From Streptomyces actinomycinicus (GTDB lineage: Bacteria > Actinomycetota > Actinomycetes > Streptomycetales > Streptomycetaceae): DNA of 48,821 nucleotides. Shown piece by piece: positions 1-10,725 of the stretch. Both the position numbers and the translations under genes were made by a program. The first letter of the stretch is position 1, and each line of letters opens with the position of its first letter. The stretch covers positions 1 through 48,821 of the forward strand of contig NZ_JAERRK010000034.1 in NCBI RefSeq assembly GCF_016741775.1, read 5' to 3'. The notes beneath the pieces are model-generated. The model saw only the letters and a program-made list of their open reading frames with translations. It had not been told where the DNA came from and ran no database searches.

Positions 1-685
1 CGACCGTGATCATCCAGATGAACGAGGTCGCGATCTTCAGGCCGGCGAAGAAGTAGGTGAGGTTCTGGAGCGTGGAGACGTCCATGTCCCGCAGCCAGGC
101 GACGACCGGGTACGAGATGAAGAAGGAGGCCTCGTAGCCGTCCACGTGGTGCTGGGCCCCTTCGAGGGCGTGCAGCATGAAGATGCAGACGCCGACGACG
201 AGGATGACGGTCTCGACGAAGTAGGCCTGGCCGAAGTTGGAGCCGGCGAAGCGGGACTTGCGGCCCGGCTTGCGGGGGTGGCTCAGCTGGCGGATGGCGA
301 TCAGGACGAGGATGCCGAGGATCGTCATCGTGCCGATGAACTCGACGTACACGTTGTAGGGCGCCCAGTCGCCGATGATCGGCAGGATCCAGTCCGCCTC
401 GAACAGCTGGCCGGTGGCGTTGACGATCGTCAGCAGCAGGGTGAAGAAGCCGACCGCCACGAACCAGTGCGCCACGCCGACGATGCCCCAGCGGTTCATC
501 CGGGTGTGGCCGAGGAACTCCTTGACCACGGTGACGGTGCGCTGTGTGGGGTCGTTGGTCCGCGTGCCGGCGGGGACCGGCTGGCCCAGCCGCATGAAGT
601 TGAAGATCTGCAGGAGGGCGCGGCCGAACAGTGCCACGCCGACCACGATCAGGACCAGCGACACGATGATCGCGGCGAGTTGCAT
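1..685 (-). CDS. Membrane-anchored (Fe-S)-binding oxidoreductase, N-terminal part (partial)
   Basis: The reading frame opens at ATG 685 with an AGGAG Shine-Dalgarno a few bases upstream and runs off the left edge without a stop, so only the first 228 residues are visible. They begin MQLAAIIVSLVLIVVGVAL and form several hydrophobic helices separated by charged loops, including motifs GHTRMNRWG, AHWFVAVGF and EFIGTMTILG. This matches, from memory, the membrane domain of the ~700-residue actinobacterial heterodisulfide-reductase-like (Fe-S)-binding proteins, whose cluster-binding and CCG domains would lie beyond the window. It is probably a membrane electron-transfer protein. The cluster-binding part cannot be checked here. 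Confidence 0.8.
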   Translation of the reverse strand, partial: MQLAAIIVSLVLIVVGVALFGRALLQIFNFMRLGQPVPAGTRTNDPTQRTVTVVKEFLGHTRMNRWGIVGVAHWFVAVGFFTLLLTIVNATGQLFEADWILPIIGDWAPYNVYVEFIGTMTILGILVLIAIRQLSHPRKPGRKSRFAGSNFGQAYFVETVILVVGVCIFMLHALEGAQHHVDGYEASFFISYPVVAWLRDMDVSTLQNLTYFFAGLKIATSFIWMITV

Positions 686-908
686 TGGGGCTCCTGAGGC
701 GGCCTCGGTCCGATCGAGCTGTCCGAGCTGATCGATATTACTAAGCGGTAACTTATGCAGTCCGTTTGAGACTACCTCCATCTTCCGCCGGGATGCAGCC
801 GGGCGCGGGGTGATCTGGGTCGCTGAGGGTGCCCTGTGTCCTCCACTTGCAGGCAATCAGATCGTGTTATTCGTACCGAATTGATACTTTCGCCCCTACC
901 TTAGAGCC
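686..908. promoter_or_regulatory. Divergent intergenic region with ATTCG-TAC-CGAAT inverted repeat
   Basis: This 223-bp gap separates two outward-facing genes, so it must hold both promoters. A perfect ATTCG-N3-CGAAT inverted repeat lies at 869-881. A TACCTT box at 897-902 ends six bases before the GTG at 909, which would suit a leaderless transcript of the rightward gene. No convincing -35 box was found, and the regulator of the inverted repeat is unknown. Confidence 0.35.
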
Positions 909-1934
909 GTGCTCTACGGGATCGCAGCCGCCACCGCCGCCCTGCTCCTCACCGCCGTGCTCGCGGCGGCGCTCCGGCTGCCCGCGCTGAGGGCGGGGAT
1001 CCTGGACCCCCGCCGTCAGCGGCCGCTCCCGCTGCTCGGCGGCCTCGCCGTCGTGATCGTCACCTGTCTCGTCGCCTGGACGGGGGAATGGACCCGGGTC
1101 GCGCCGCTCGGCGAGGGGGTCGGGCGGCTGCTGGCGGTCGCCGCCGGTATCGCCGGCCTGGGCCTGGTGGCCGACGTGTGGCGGCTGCGCGCGCGGGTGC
1201 TCGTCGCGGGTACGGCCGTGGCGGCGGCCTGGGTGGTGCCGTACGACGAGACGGGTGTGCCGGGCGGGCTGCTGGCCGTGGCCTGGATCGTCCTGGCGAC
1301 CCTCGCCTTCAAGGGGCTGGACCACGCCGACGGACTCGCCGGGACCGTCGGCGTGATCACCGCCTTCGGGGCGGGTGTCTGTGCCGCCGCCGAGGTCATG
1401 GACGGCCTGGCGGTGCTGCTGAGCGTGGTCGCCGCGGCCCTCACCGGCTTCCTGATGCACAACTGGCATCCCGCGCGGATCGGTCTCGGCGCCTGCGGCT
1501 CGGTGTTCACGGGGTTCCTGCTGTCCTCCGCCGTCGTCTTCACGCGCGCGGGATACGAACTGGGGCCGAGCGCGGCGGTGGTGTTCTGCCTCGCCGCGGT
1601 CGCCGTCGCCGACGCCCTCCTCGTGGTCATCGCCCGCTCGGTTGCCCGGCGTCCGCTGCTGAGGCGGGGACCCGACCACCTGGCGCACCGGCTGCGCCGT
1701 CCGGGGCTGGCCCCGCCGGGGGCGGTCGTGCTGCTCGGGGCCGGCGCCTTCTCCTCGGTGCTGGTGGGGGTGCTGGTGCACACCGGCTGGACCGGGGAGG
1801 GGGCGGCCCTCTGGGTGGCCGGCGGGGTGGCCCTCGCCGTGGCCGTGCTCGTACTCGTTCGGGTGCCTGTCCAGCAGGGGCGGCGTCCACCATCGACGCA
1901 GGTCAGCGGCCACTTGCGTGTAAGGAACGGATAA
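909..1934 (+). CDS. Glycosyltransferase family 4 (WecA/MraY-like) membrane protein
   Basis: A 341-residue polytopic membrane protein with about nine to ten hydrophobic segments. Its order of motifs follows the polyprenyl-phosphate N-acetylhexosamine-1-phosphate transferase family: an early loop RRQRPLPLLGGLAVV (the usual PTPRLGG loop), then LDHADGLAG (the NxxDGLDGL position) and HPARIGLGACGSVFTGF (the PARIFMGDSGS position). The family transfers a sugar-1-phosphate from UDP-sugar to undecaprenyl phosphate. Here the aspartates of the last motif are changed (ACGS for GDSGS), so activity or substrate may differ. The GTG start at 909 has no clear ribosome site and may be leaderless. It ends about 95 bp before dnaK and is likely transcribed separately. 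Confidence 0.65.
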   Translation: MLYGIAAATAALLLTAVLAAALRLPALRAGILDPRRQRPLPLLGGLAVVIVTCLVAWTGEWTRVAPLGEGVGRLLAVAAGIAGLGLVADVWRLRARVLVAGTAVAAAWVVPYDETGVPGGLLAVAWIVLATLAFKGLDHADGLAGTVGVITAFGAGVCAAAEVMDGLAVLLSVVAAALTGFLMHNWHPARIGLGACGSVFTGFLLSSAVVFTRAGYELGPSAAVVFCLAAVAVADALLVVIARSVARRPLLRRGPDHLAHRLRRPGLAPPGAVVLLGAGAFSSVLVGVLVHTGWTGEGAALWVAGGVALAVAVLVLVRVPVQQGRRPPSTQVSGHLRVRNG

Positions 1935-1936
1935 GA

Positions 1937-2009
1937 GTTGAGCCGGGCTGACTCAGGTCTGTTGACCCCGGCGATCCGCTCGTGCACACTTGAGCCTGTT
2001 CCACTCAAG
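1937..2009 (+). promoter_or_regulatory. dnaK promoter with two HspR (HAIR) operators
   Basis: Two inverted repeats fit the HspR consensus CTTGAGT-N7-ACTCAAG. The proximal one at 1989-2009 (CTTGAGC-N7-ACTCAAG) has one deviation. The distal one at 1937-1957 (GTTGAGC-N7-ACTCAGG) is weaker. Between them TTGACC (1962-1967) and CACACT (1985-1990), 17 bp apart, are a plausible -35/-10 pair, so HspR bound at the proximal site would cover the -10 region. Published work on the S. coelicolor dnaK promoter describes HspR binding to inverted repeats of this type. Confidence 0.8.
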
Positions 2010-2028
2010 TCAGCTGGAGGAATCAACC

Positions 2029-3869
<1,841 letters not shown>

Positions 3870-3873
<4 letters not shown>

Positions 3874-4523
3874 CGGAGGAGACCCCGGGTTTCGAGGAGA
3901 AGCCCGACGTCCCCTCCGGCGCGACCCCCGAAGACGCCGAGTCGAAGGCCGCCCCCGAGGAGGGGGCGGCCCCGGCCGGGGACGGAAGTGCAGACGCGGG
4001 CCTGGTGGCCCAGCTGGACCAGGTGCGCACCGCGCTCGGCGAGCGCACGGCGGACCTCCAGCGCCTCCAGGCCGAGTACCAGAACTACCGCCGCCGTGTC
4101 GAGCGTGACCGGGTCGCGGTCCGGGAGATCGCCATCGCGAACCTCCTGACCGAGCTGCTGCCCGTGCTCGACGACATCGGCCGCGCGCGCGAACACGGTG
4201 AACTGGTCGGCGGCTTCAAGTCGGTGGCCGAGTCGCTGGAGACGGTCGCGGCCAAGATGGGCCTGCAGCAGTTCGGCAAGGAGGGCGAGCCCTTCGACCC
4301 GACGATCCACGAGGCCCTGATGCACTCCTACGCGCCGGACGTCACCGAGACGACCTGCGTGGCGATCCTGCAGCCCGGGTACCGCATCGGCGAGCGCACC
4401 ATCCGCCCCGCGCGGGTGGCCGTCGCCGAGCCGCAGCCCGGCGCGCAGACGGTCAAGGCGGAGGGCGCCGAAGAGGCTCCCGCGGCCGACGACAAGGAGA
4501 GCGGTGGCCCGGAAGAGGGCTGA
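3870..4523 (+). CDS. grpE: Nucleotide exchange factor GrpE
   Basis: A 217-residue GrpE. An acidic, low-complexity N-terminus (about residues 1-45) precedes a long coiled-coil helix (QLDQVRTALGERTADLQRLQ) and the C-terminal beta domain with FDPTIHEALM and GYRIGERTIRPARVAVAE, which contacts the DnaK nucleotide-binding domain. GrpE releases ADP from DnaK. The GTG start overlaps the dnaK stop by four bases (GTGA), so translation is probably coupled. The Glu/Ala/Pro-rich tail after residue 190 is common in actinomycete GrpE. Confidence 0.96.
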
Positions 4524-4565
4524 CGTGAGAACTGAGGGAAGGCCGCGGAAGGGGGTACGTCGAGG

Positions 4566-5735
4566 ATGAGCACCAAGGACTTCATCGAGAAGGACTACTA
4601 CAAGGTCCTCGGCGTCCCCAAGGACGCCACCGAGGCCGAGATCAAGAAGGCGTACCGGAAGCTCGCCCGCGAGTTCCACCCGGACGCCAACAAGGGCAAC
4701 GTCAAGGCCGAGGAGCGCTTCAAGGAGATCTCCGAGGCGAACGACGTCCTCGGCGACCCGAAGAAGCGCAAGGAGTACGACGAGGCACGCGCCCTGTTCG
4801 GCAACGGCGGCTTCCGTCCCGGGCCGGGCGCGGCCGGCGGCTCCTTCAACTTCGACCTGGGCGACCTCTTCGGGGGCAACGCCCAGGGCGGCGGCTTCGG
4901 CGGCGGCATCGGCGACGTCTTCGGCGGCCTGTTCAACCGCGGCGGCGGCGCGGGTCCGACACGTACCCAGCCGCGGCGCGGCCAGGACGTCGACACCGAG
5001 GTCACGCTGAGCTTCACGGAGGCCATCGAGGGCGCCACGGTGCCCCTCAGGATGTCCTCCCAGGCGCCCTGCAAGGCCTGCTCGGGCACCGGCGACAAGA
5101 ACGGCACGCCGCGTGTGTGCCCGACCTGCGTCGGCACCGGGCAGGTCGCTCGGGGTTCCGGTGGCGGCTTCTCACTCACCGACCCCTGCCCCGACTGCAA
5201 GGGCCGTGGCCTGATCGCCGAGCACCCCTGCCTGGAGTGCAAGGGCAGCGGCCGCGCGAAGTCCTCGCGGACGATGCAGGTCCGCATCCCGGCCGGCGTG
5301 ACCGACGGGCAGCGGATCCGGCTGCGCGGCAAGGGCGCGCCCGGTGAACGGGGCGGCCCGGCCGGCGACCTGTACGTGGTCGTCCACGTCGGCGAACACC
5401 CGGTGTTCGGCCGCAAGGACGACAACCTCACCGTCACCGTGCCGGTGACGTTCGCCGAGGCGGCCCTCGGCGGTGAGGTGCGCGTACCGACCCTGGGCGG
5501 CCCCGCCGTCACCCTGAAGCTGCCGCCCGGCACCCCGAACGGCCGCACGATGCGGGCGCGGGGCAAGGGCGCGGTCCGTAAGGACGGCACCCGCGGCGAC
5601 CTGCTGGTCACCGTCGAGGTGAGTGTTCCCCAGGACCTGTCGGGGAAGGCTCGTGACGCACTGGAGGCGTATCGCGAGGCGACCGCGGGCGAGGACCCGC
5701 GGGCGGAGCTGTTCGAGGCTGCGAAGGGAGCTTGA
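4566..5735 (+). CDS. dnaJ: Chaperone protein DnaJ (type I Hsp40)
   Basis: A 389-residue type I J-protein. The J domain spans residues 10-75 with HPD at 38-40. A Gly/Phe-rich linker follows, then four CxxCxGxG zinc repeats (CKACSGTG, CPTCVGTG, CPDCKGRG, CLECKGSG) and the C-terminal client-binding domain. It stimulates DnaK ATPase activity and delivers substrates. The ATG at 4566 is 42 bp after grpE. The stop overlaps the possible start region of hspR, so all four genes look like one transcript. Confidence 0.97.
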   Translation: MSTKDFIEKDYYKVLGVPKDATEAEIKKAYRKLAREFHPDANKGNVKAEERFKEISEANDVLGDPKKRKEYDEARALFGNGGFRPGPGAAGGSFNFDLGDLFGGNAQGGGFGGGIGDVFGGLFNRGGGAGPTRTQPRRGQDVDTEVTLSFTEAIEGATVPLRMSSQAPCKACSGTGDKNGTPRVCPTCVGTGQVARGSGGGFSLTDPCPDCKGRGLIAEHPCLECKGSGRAKSSRTMQVRIPAGVTDGQRIRLRGKGAPGERGGPAGDLYVVVHVGEHPVFGRKDDNLTVTVPVTFAEAALGGEVRVPTLGGPAVTLKLPPGTPNGRTMRARGKGAVRKDGTRGDLLVTVEVSVPQDLSGKARDALEAYREATAGEDPRAELFEAAKGA

Positions 5736-5737
5736 GA

Positions 5738-6193
5738 GTGATGGACGGCCGTCGGCGCAACCCGTATGAACTGACCGAGGAAACCCCGGTCTACGTCATC
5801 TCGGTGGCGGCCCAGCTCTCCGGACTCCACCCGCAGACGCTGCGTCAGTACGACCGCCTGGGCCTGGTCTCCCCGGACCGCACCGCGGGCCGGGGCCGCC
5901 GTTACTCGGCCCGTGACATCGAACTGCTCCGTCAGGTGCAGCAGTTGTCGCAGGACGAGGGCATCAACCTGGCCGGCATCAAGCGGATCATCGAACTGGA
6001 GAACCAGGTCGCCGCACTCCAGTCCCGGGTCGTGGAGCTGGAGGCGGCCCTGGACGGTGCTGCGGCGGCGATGCAGCAGCGCGAGGCCGCCGTGCACGCC
6101 TCCTACCGCCGTGACCTGGTGCCGTACCAGGAGGTCCAGCAGACCAGCGCGCTGGTGGTGTGGCGTCCGAAGCGGCAGCAGTCCCCGGACTGA
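5738..6193 (+). CDS. hspR: Heat-shock repressor HspR (MerR family)
   Basis: A 151-residue MerR-type regulator. The winged helix-turn-helix covers about residues 18-75 (YVISVAAQLSGLHPQTLRQY, RYSARDIELLRQVQQL), followed by a coiled-coil helix (IIELENQVAALQSRVVELEA) and a basic tail. HspR represses dnaK and clpB operons by binding HAIR sequences, with DnaK as co-repressor in Streptomyces (published work). Two such sites sit in front of dnaK and one in front of clpB here. Possible starts are TTG 5732, GTG 5738 and ATG 5741; I chose GTG 5738 because GGGAG ends seven bases upstream. Confidence 0.96.
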   Translation: MMDGRRRNPYELTEETPVYVISVAAQLSGLHPQTLRQYDRLGLVSPDRTAGRGRRYSARDIELLRQVQQLSQDEGINLAGIKRIIELENQVAALQSRVVELEAALDGAAAAMQQREAAVHASYRRDLVPYQEVQQTSALVVWRPKRQQSPD

Positions 6194-6209
6194 CACCCCA
6201 TCACTCGCG

Positions 6210-6243
6210 AAGGGGCCGGCAGGAGCGATCCTGCCGGCCCCTT
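6210..6243. terminator. Bidirectional hairpin terminator
   Basis: A perfect 15-bp stem (AAGGGGCCGGCAGGA paired with its complement) closes on a GCGA tetraloop, a stable GNRA loop. Each arm ends in AA/TT. It lies between the convergent hspR and the PA14 protein gene and can end transcripts from both sides. Confidence 0.85.
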
Positions 6244-6253
6244 CCTCGTGCGG

Positions 6254-7960
6254 TCAGGGCGCCAGGACGGCCCAGTCGCCGCCCGCCGCGGACTCCGTGC
6301 CGTCCGCCTGCAGGGCGGTCACCCAGTAGAAGTGGGTGGTGCCCTTGGGGGCGCCGCCGTCCTCGTAGGACGTCCCGGTCGTGTCCGTCAGCTTCTCGTA
6401 GGCCCCGGTCCCGGGGTTCCAGCGGTAGATCCGGTAGCCGGTGGCGCCGGGCACCGCGTTCCAGCCCAGGGCGACCGGTCCCGCGCCCTCCTCCCCGGCG
6501 GTCGCGTTCAGCCGGACCGGCGAGTTCTCGGGCGTGGGGACGCCCGGGGTCATGTCCAGCTCGGTCGTGATCACGGCCGGGGCCGGCCCGTTCCACCGGA
6601 TCGCCGAGTTGCCGTCGTCGTCGACGGCGTCCACGAAGAAGCAGACCTCCTCGCCCTCGGGGCGCATGAGGTACGTGTAGGAGGTCTCCGTGGGGGAGAC
6701 GTACTGCGTCGAGACGCCGTAGCAGACCTGCTCGCCGTCGTCCCCGACCAGTTCGCCCCGGTGGACCGTGTAGTACTTCAGGTCCGTGGCCGGGTTCTTG
6801 TCCCAGTTCAGGTGGAAGCCGTACTCGGCCGGGGTGGCCGTCAGGCCGGTGACGAGCGCGGGCGGGTCGTTGTCCCAGATCTTCCCCCGCTGCGGCGCGG
6901 AGCGGGCGGACTCGTTCCCGGCCGCGTCGACGGCCGAGACCCGGTAGTAGTACACGGCGCTCTCGGCGGCCGAGGTGTCCAGGTAGGAGAGCTTGTCCGT
7001 GCTGCCCAGCGGGGTGTACGTGCCGTTCTCGGCGGGGGAGCGGAAGACGCGGTAGGACACCGCGCCCGTGACCCCGTCCCAGGCGACCTCGAGCCCGCCG
7101 GTGCCGCCCTCGGCGGTCACTTCGCCGGTCGCCCCGGTGATGACGGGCACGGCGGGCGCGGTCCGGTCGACGGTGGTGACCGGCTGGTCCGCCGTGCCGG
7201 CCGACTCGTTGCCGGACCGGTCGAAGGCACGGACCTCGTAGTAGTACGTCTCGCCGGTCTGCGGCAGGGCGGTGTCGGTGTACGAGGTGACCGTGCGGGT
7301 CGCGAGCGGCTCGGCGCCGAACGGCTTGCCCTTCAGGCGCCGGTAGACGCGGTAGCCGGCGAGGTCCATCTCCTTGTTCTTCGCCCAGCCCAGCCTGGCC
7401 TGACCGGTCGCCTTGTCGTACGTCACCGACACCCCGGCCGGCACCAGGGGCTTGACCTTGTCGACGTCGGCGCCGGTGCGCGGGGCGTAGCCGAAGGAGA
7501 CGTCGGCGCCGCCGGTCCAGTTGACGTAGTCGATGCGCAGGGTGTGCCTGCCGGGCGGGACGGTGACGGCGACCGTCTTCGACTGCGTGCGGGAGACGTT
7601 CTTCCACAGGTCGACCTTGCGGGTGCCGTCGAGGTAGACCCGGATGCCGTCCTGGGCGCTCGCGGCGAGGGAGAAGGGCCCGCCGGAGCCGAAGTCGCGG
7701 GTGAGGGTCCAGCGGACGCCGAAGTTGTCCTTCGGCAGGCCGGTGGCCGGGGCGCCCGTGCCCCACTGCTCGTAGATGCCGCTGTCGCAGTCCGTCTTCT
7801 TCGGTGTGCCCGAGAATGTGGTGTTCGCGAAGAACTGCCGGGTGTAGACCGGCGAGGCGCAGGCCGGAGCGGCGGACGCGGGCGGCGCGACCACGCTCAG
7901 CAGGGCGGCGGAGGCGGCGAGTACGACGGCCGTGGCGGTCGTACGTCTGGCTGGGATCAT
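6254..7960 (-). CDS. Secreted PA14 and fibronectin type III repeat protein
   Basis: 568 residues. An N-terminal signal peptide (TAVVLAASAALLSVVAPPASA, cleavage near residue 30) is followed by a PA14-like domain (about residues 38-160, with FFANTTFSGTP, DNFGVRWT and IDYVNWTGGADVSFGYAP) and then four fibronectin III-type repeats marked by YRVYR, YYYEVRAFDRSGNES, YYYRVSAVDAAGNES and YRIYRWNPGTG. PA14 domains usually bind carbohydrate, and FN3 repeats serve as spacers in Streptomyces exoenzymes. No catalytic domain is present, so it may be a cell-surface or matrix-binding protein. It points away from the binding-protein gene at 8253. Start at ATG 7960. Confidence 0.8.
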   Translation of the reverse strand: MIPARRTTATAVVLAASAALLSVVAPPASAAPACASPVYTRQFFANTTFSGTPKKTDCDSGIYEQWGTGAPATGLPKDNFGVRWTLTRDFGSGGPFSLAASAQDGIRVYLDGTRKVDLWKNVSRTQSKTVAVTVPPGRHTLRIDYVNWTGGADVSFGYAPRTGADVDKVKPLVPAGVSVTYDKATGQARLGWAKNKEMDLAGYRVYRRLKGKPFGAEPLATRTVTSYTDTALPQTGETYYYEVRAFDRSGNESAGTADQPVTTVDRTAPAVPVITGATGEVTAEGGTGGLEVAWDGVTGAVSYRVFRSPAENGTYTPLGSTDKLSYLDTSAAESAVYYYRVSAVDAAGNESARSAPQRGKIWDNDPPALVTGLTATPAEYGFHLNWDKNPATDLKYYTVHRGELVGDDGEQVCYGVSTQYVSPTETSYTYLMRPEGEEVCFFVDAVDDDGNSAIRWNGPAPAVITTELDMTPGVPTPENSPVRLNATAGEEGAGPVALGWNAVPGATGYRIYRWNPGTGAYEKLTDTTGTSYEDGGAPKGTTHFYWVTALQADGTESAAGGDWAVLAP

Positions 7961-8183
7961 TCGTTCCTCTGATCGAGTGGGACGGCTCGGGGCAGCCGTG
8001 ACTCCGACTCGGAACGGGCCGGATTGGTTGTACGGGTCTTTGCCGGTCCCATGGACTCCCTTGGGATGTGCAGTCCGTAAAGGCCCTTTGAAGGATGTTT
8101 CGCGTGACCTTCACAGGTGCAGCTGAGCGTGGTGTTGCGGACTCGTTAAGTGATTCTTCTTGACGCCGGGTGCGGCGCCCGCG

Positions 8184-8213
8184 TTGTCTTTTCAGACACC
8201 TGGGTCGTATAGC
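8184..8213 (+). promoter_or_regulatory. Probable sigma-70-type promoter of the sugar-binding lipoprotein gene
   Basis: TTGTCT (8184-8189) and TATAGC (8208-8213) are separated by 18 bp and lie about 40 bp before the ATG at 8253. The 292-bp divergent gap (7961-8252) also holds a GC-rich hairpin around 8166-8182. No promoter was recognised for the leftward gene. Confidence 0.45.
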
Positions 8214-8252
8214 AGCGCCCACGTCCGGAACGCACCTGAAGTGAGCCCCCGA

Positions 8253-9359
8253 ATGCGTCGTATCGCCATATCCGTGGCCGCGTCCACGATGACCCTCTCG
8301 CTCGCCGGCTGTGGCGTGCTGAACGCGACAGGGGACGGCGCAAGCGCGAGCCCGACGAAGGGCAACGACATCACCGTGGGTCTGCTGCTGCCCGAGAAGG
8401 CGAACTCCCGCTACGACAAGTTCGACTTCCCCATCATCCGGGACAAGGTGGCCGAACTCACCAAGAAGCAGGGCAAGGTCGAGTACGCCAACGCCGACGC
8501 GAGTGCCGCCCGGCAGTCCGAGCAGATGCAGAACCTGATCGACAACAAGGTCGACGTCATCCTGCTCGACGCGGTCGACGCGCACGGCATCGCCGACGAG
8601 GTCGAGAAGGCCAAGGACGCGGGCATCCCGGTCATCGCCTACGACCGGCTGGCCGAGGGTCCGATCGACGCGTACATCTCCTTCGACAACGAACTCGTCG
8701 GTGAGGTGCAGGGCCGCACCCTGCTGGAGGCGCTCGGGCCGGACACCGACACCTCCGACAAGATCGTCATGATGAACGGCTCGCTCACCGACCCGAACGC
8801 CAAGCAGTTCAAGGAGGGCGCGCTCTCCGAGCTGAACGGCAAGGTGACGATCGCGGCGACGTACGACACCACCGACTGGAAGCCGGAGAACGCCGAGGCC
8901 AACATGGCCAAGGCGATCGCGCAGATCGGCAAGAGCAACATCGCCGGCGTCTACTCCGCCAACGACGGTATGGCCGGCGGCGTCATCAAGGCCCTCAAGG
9001 CGGCCGGCGTCACCACGCTGCCCCCGATCACCGGCCAGGACGCCGAACTCGACGCGGTCCAGCGGGTCCTCGCCGGCGAGCAGTACATGAGTGTCTACAA
9101 GTCCTACCCGGACGAGGCCGAGGCCGCCGCGCAGATGGCCGTCACCAAGGTCCAGGGCAAGGACATCCAGTTCGACGCCCTCACCCAGGACAAGGTCGAC
9201 AGCCCCACCGCCAAGGACATCCCCTCCAGGCTGGTCCAGGTGAGCGCGCTGACCAAGAGCACCGTCAAGGACACGGTCGTCGCCGACGGCATCTACCCCG
9301 TCGAGGACATCTGCACCGCCAAGTACAAGGCGGCCTGCGCCGCGGCCGGTCTGAAGTAG
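8253..9359 (+). CDS. Sugar ABC transporter substrate-binding lipoprotein (XylF/RbsB-like)
   Basis: 368 residues from ATG 8253. A short basic N-terminus, a hydrophobic stretch and lipobox LAGC (Cys20) mark an exported lipoprotein. The mature part is a periplasmic-binding-protein type 1 fold: ITVGLLLPEKANSRYD, VDVILLDAVDAHGIADEV, GIPVIAYDRL, NELVGEVQGRTL, GVYSANDGMAGG and ITGQDAELDAVQRVLAG, closest to xylose-type binding proteins. It should deliver a monosaccharide to an importer. No ATPase or permease gene is nearby, so it is an orphan that may serve a distant transporter. An in-frame upstream GTG at 8241 is possible but has no better ribosome site. Confidence 0.88.
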   Translation: MRRIAISVAASTMTLSLAGCGVLNATGDGASASPTKGNDITVGLLLPEKANSRYDKFDFPIIRDKVAELTKKQGKVEYANADASAARQSEQMQNLIDNKVDVILLDAVDAHGIADEVEKAKDAGIPVIAYDRLAEGPIDAYISFDNELVGEVQGRTLLEALGPDTDTSDKIVMMNGSLTDPNAKQFKEGALSELNGKVTIAATYDTTDWKPENAEANMAKAIAQIGKSNIAGVYSANDGMAGGVIKALKAAGVTTLPPITGQDAELDAVQRVLAGEQYMSVYKSYPDEAEAAAQMAVTKVQGKDIQFDALTQDKVDSPTAKDIPSRLVQVSALTKSTVKDTVVADGIYPVEDICTAKYKAACAAAGLK

Positions 9360-9390
9360 GTCCGCCGCGCCGCTCCCACGGCGCGCTCAC

Positions 9391-9452
9391 GCGGCCCCGG
9401 CGAGGCGGAGAAGCCCGGCCGGGGCCGCCCCGGGTGCCGGCGGCACCCGGGG
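9391..9452 (+). terminator. Tandem hairpins downstream of the binding-protein gene
   Basis: Two perfect 11-bp stems follow each other: GCGGCCCCGGC (9391-9401) with 9418-9428, and CCCCGGGTGCC (9428-9438) with 9442-9452 on a 3-nt loop. They are typical U-poor Streptomyces terminators. The rest of the 292-bp gap 9360-9651 shows no further gene. Confidence 0.65.
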
Positions 9453-9651
9453 AAGCGACCACCACGATGCCGGGTGACCACCGGTCCCAGCACCTTCAGC
9501 TTGTTGCAAGGCGTACGGCGGAGCGCTGCCCAAAAGCGGGCATAGCGGCGGTTTTCGATGGCCGTCGAGCGAAGAGCCGTGTTGCGGACCCGGACGGCGC
9601 CGCGCATAGTTGCGCTGCGGAAGTGGCAGCACACCGGGGGTGGAATGGGCG

Positions 9652-10686
9652 ATGGCCGGGTACGGGACGGAGGAACATCCTCACGGTGCCGACCGGCTGT
9701 GCGCAGCCGGTGATCGGGTGTACTCCCGGGCCGTACGCCGGGGACGGGTGGCGCGCACGGACGCCGAGACGGTGCCCTGCCTGCTGGAACTGGCCCTGCT
9801 GCACCCGGACCCCGACGACATGGACTGGCTGGTGCCGACCTCACCGCAGGAGGTCATGACCCGGCTGCTGCGCGGGGTCTACGACGAGGTCAGCGCGAGT
9901 CAGCGGCGCGTGGGCTCGGCGGTGGCCGCCTTCGAGTGGTACGCGGGCCTGGGCCGGCAGCTGAACGCCCTGGCGGCACCGGCCGAGGGCAGCGCCATCC
10001 GGGTCCTGGACGGCCTCTCGCGCATCCAGGCGGCGATGGACGAGGCGACCGAGGCGTGCACCACCGAGGTGCTCACGGTGCAGCCCGGCGGCATCCGGCG
10101 CGAGGCGGAACTCACCGAGGGCCTGCACCGGGCGCTCGCGCTGCGCGGCCGGGGCGTGCGCATGCGCGACCTCTACACGCATGTGGCCCGGCACGGCCAG
10201 GGCCTGCTCAACTACCTCGAGCTGATGGGCGACGCGGTCGAGGCCCGCACCCTGGACGAGGTCATCGACCGGCTCATCCTGTTCGACCGCACGGTGGCCT
10301 TCATCCCCGCCAACGCGGACCGCACGATGGCGCTCGAACTACGCCACCCGGCGCTGGTCGAGTACCTGCTGACGGTCTTCGAGCGCCTCTGGCGCCTGGC
10401 GATCCCGCTGACCGCGCCCCTCCCCGACACCGGCATCGAGGGCATCTCGCACCGCGAACAGTCCATCGCCGCGCTGCTCGCCGAGGGCCACCAGGACGCG
10501 GTGATCGCCGAGCGCCTGGGCATCAGCGTGCGCACCTGCCGCGCGCACATCGCCCGCCTCTCGGAGACCCTGGGCGCGGCCAGCCGTACCCAGCTCGGCG
10601 TCCGCATCGCCCAGGTCGGCCTGGACGGTCATCCCCGCCCCACCGCGCTCAGCGGCCTCGATCCTAAATCCCCGACCGTCCGGTGA
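9652..10686 (+). CDS. LuxR-type HTH transcriptional regulator (paralog A)
   Basis: 344 residues from ATG 9652. The N-terminal part carries PCLLELALLHPDPDDMDWL, the middle part looks like the TrmB-associated/PLD-like sensor seen in actinomycete regulators (SRIQAAMDEATEACTTEVLTVQ, GVRMRDLYTHVARH), and the C-terminus is a LuxR helix-turn-helix (SIAALLAEGHQDAVIAERLG, SVRTCRAHIARLSETLGAAS). It shares length, domain order and many motifs with the protein encoded convergently at 10726-11709, so the two arose by duplication. The target is unknown. Alternative starts are GTG 9640 and TTG 9610. Confidence 0.8.
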   Translation: MAGYGTEEHPHGADRLCAAGDRVYSRAVRRGRVARTDAETVPCLLELALLHPDPDDMDWLVPTSPQEVMTRLLRGVYDEVSASQRRVGSAVAAFEWYAGLGRQLNALAAPAEGSAIRVLDGLSRIQAAMDEATEACTTEVLTVQPGGIRREAELTEGLHRALALRGRGVRMRDLYTHVARHGQGLLNYLELMGDAVEARTLDEVIDRLILFDRTVAFIPANADRTMALELRHPALVEYLLTVFERLWRLAIPLTAPLPDTGIEGISHREQSIAALLAEGHQDAVIAERLGISVRTCRAHIARLSETLGAASRTQLGVRIAQVGLDGHPRPTALSGLDPKSPTVR

Positions 10687-10725
10687 GACGGCCGGACCGC
10701 GCCCGGTGCCGGCTCGTCCCCCGTC

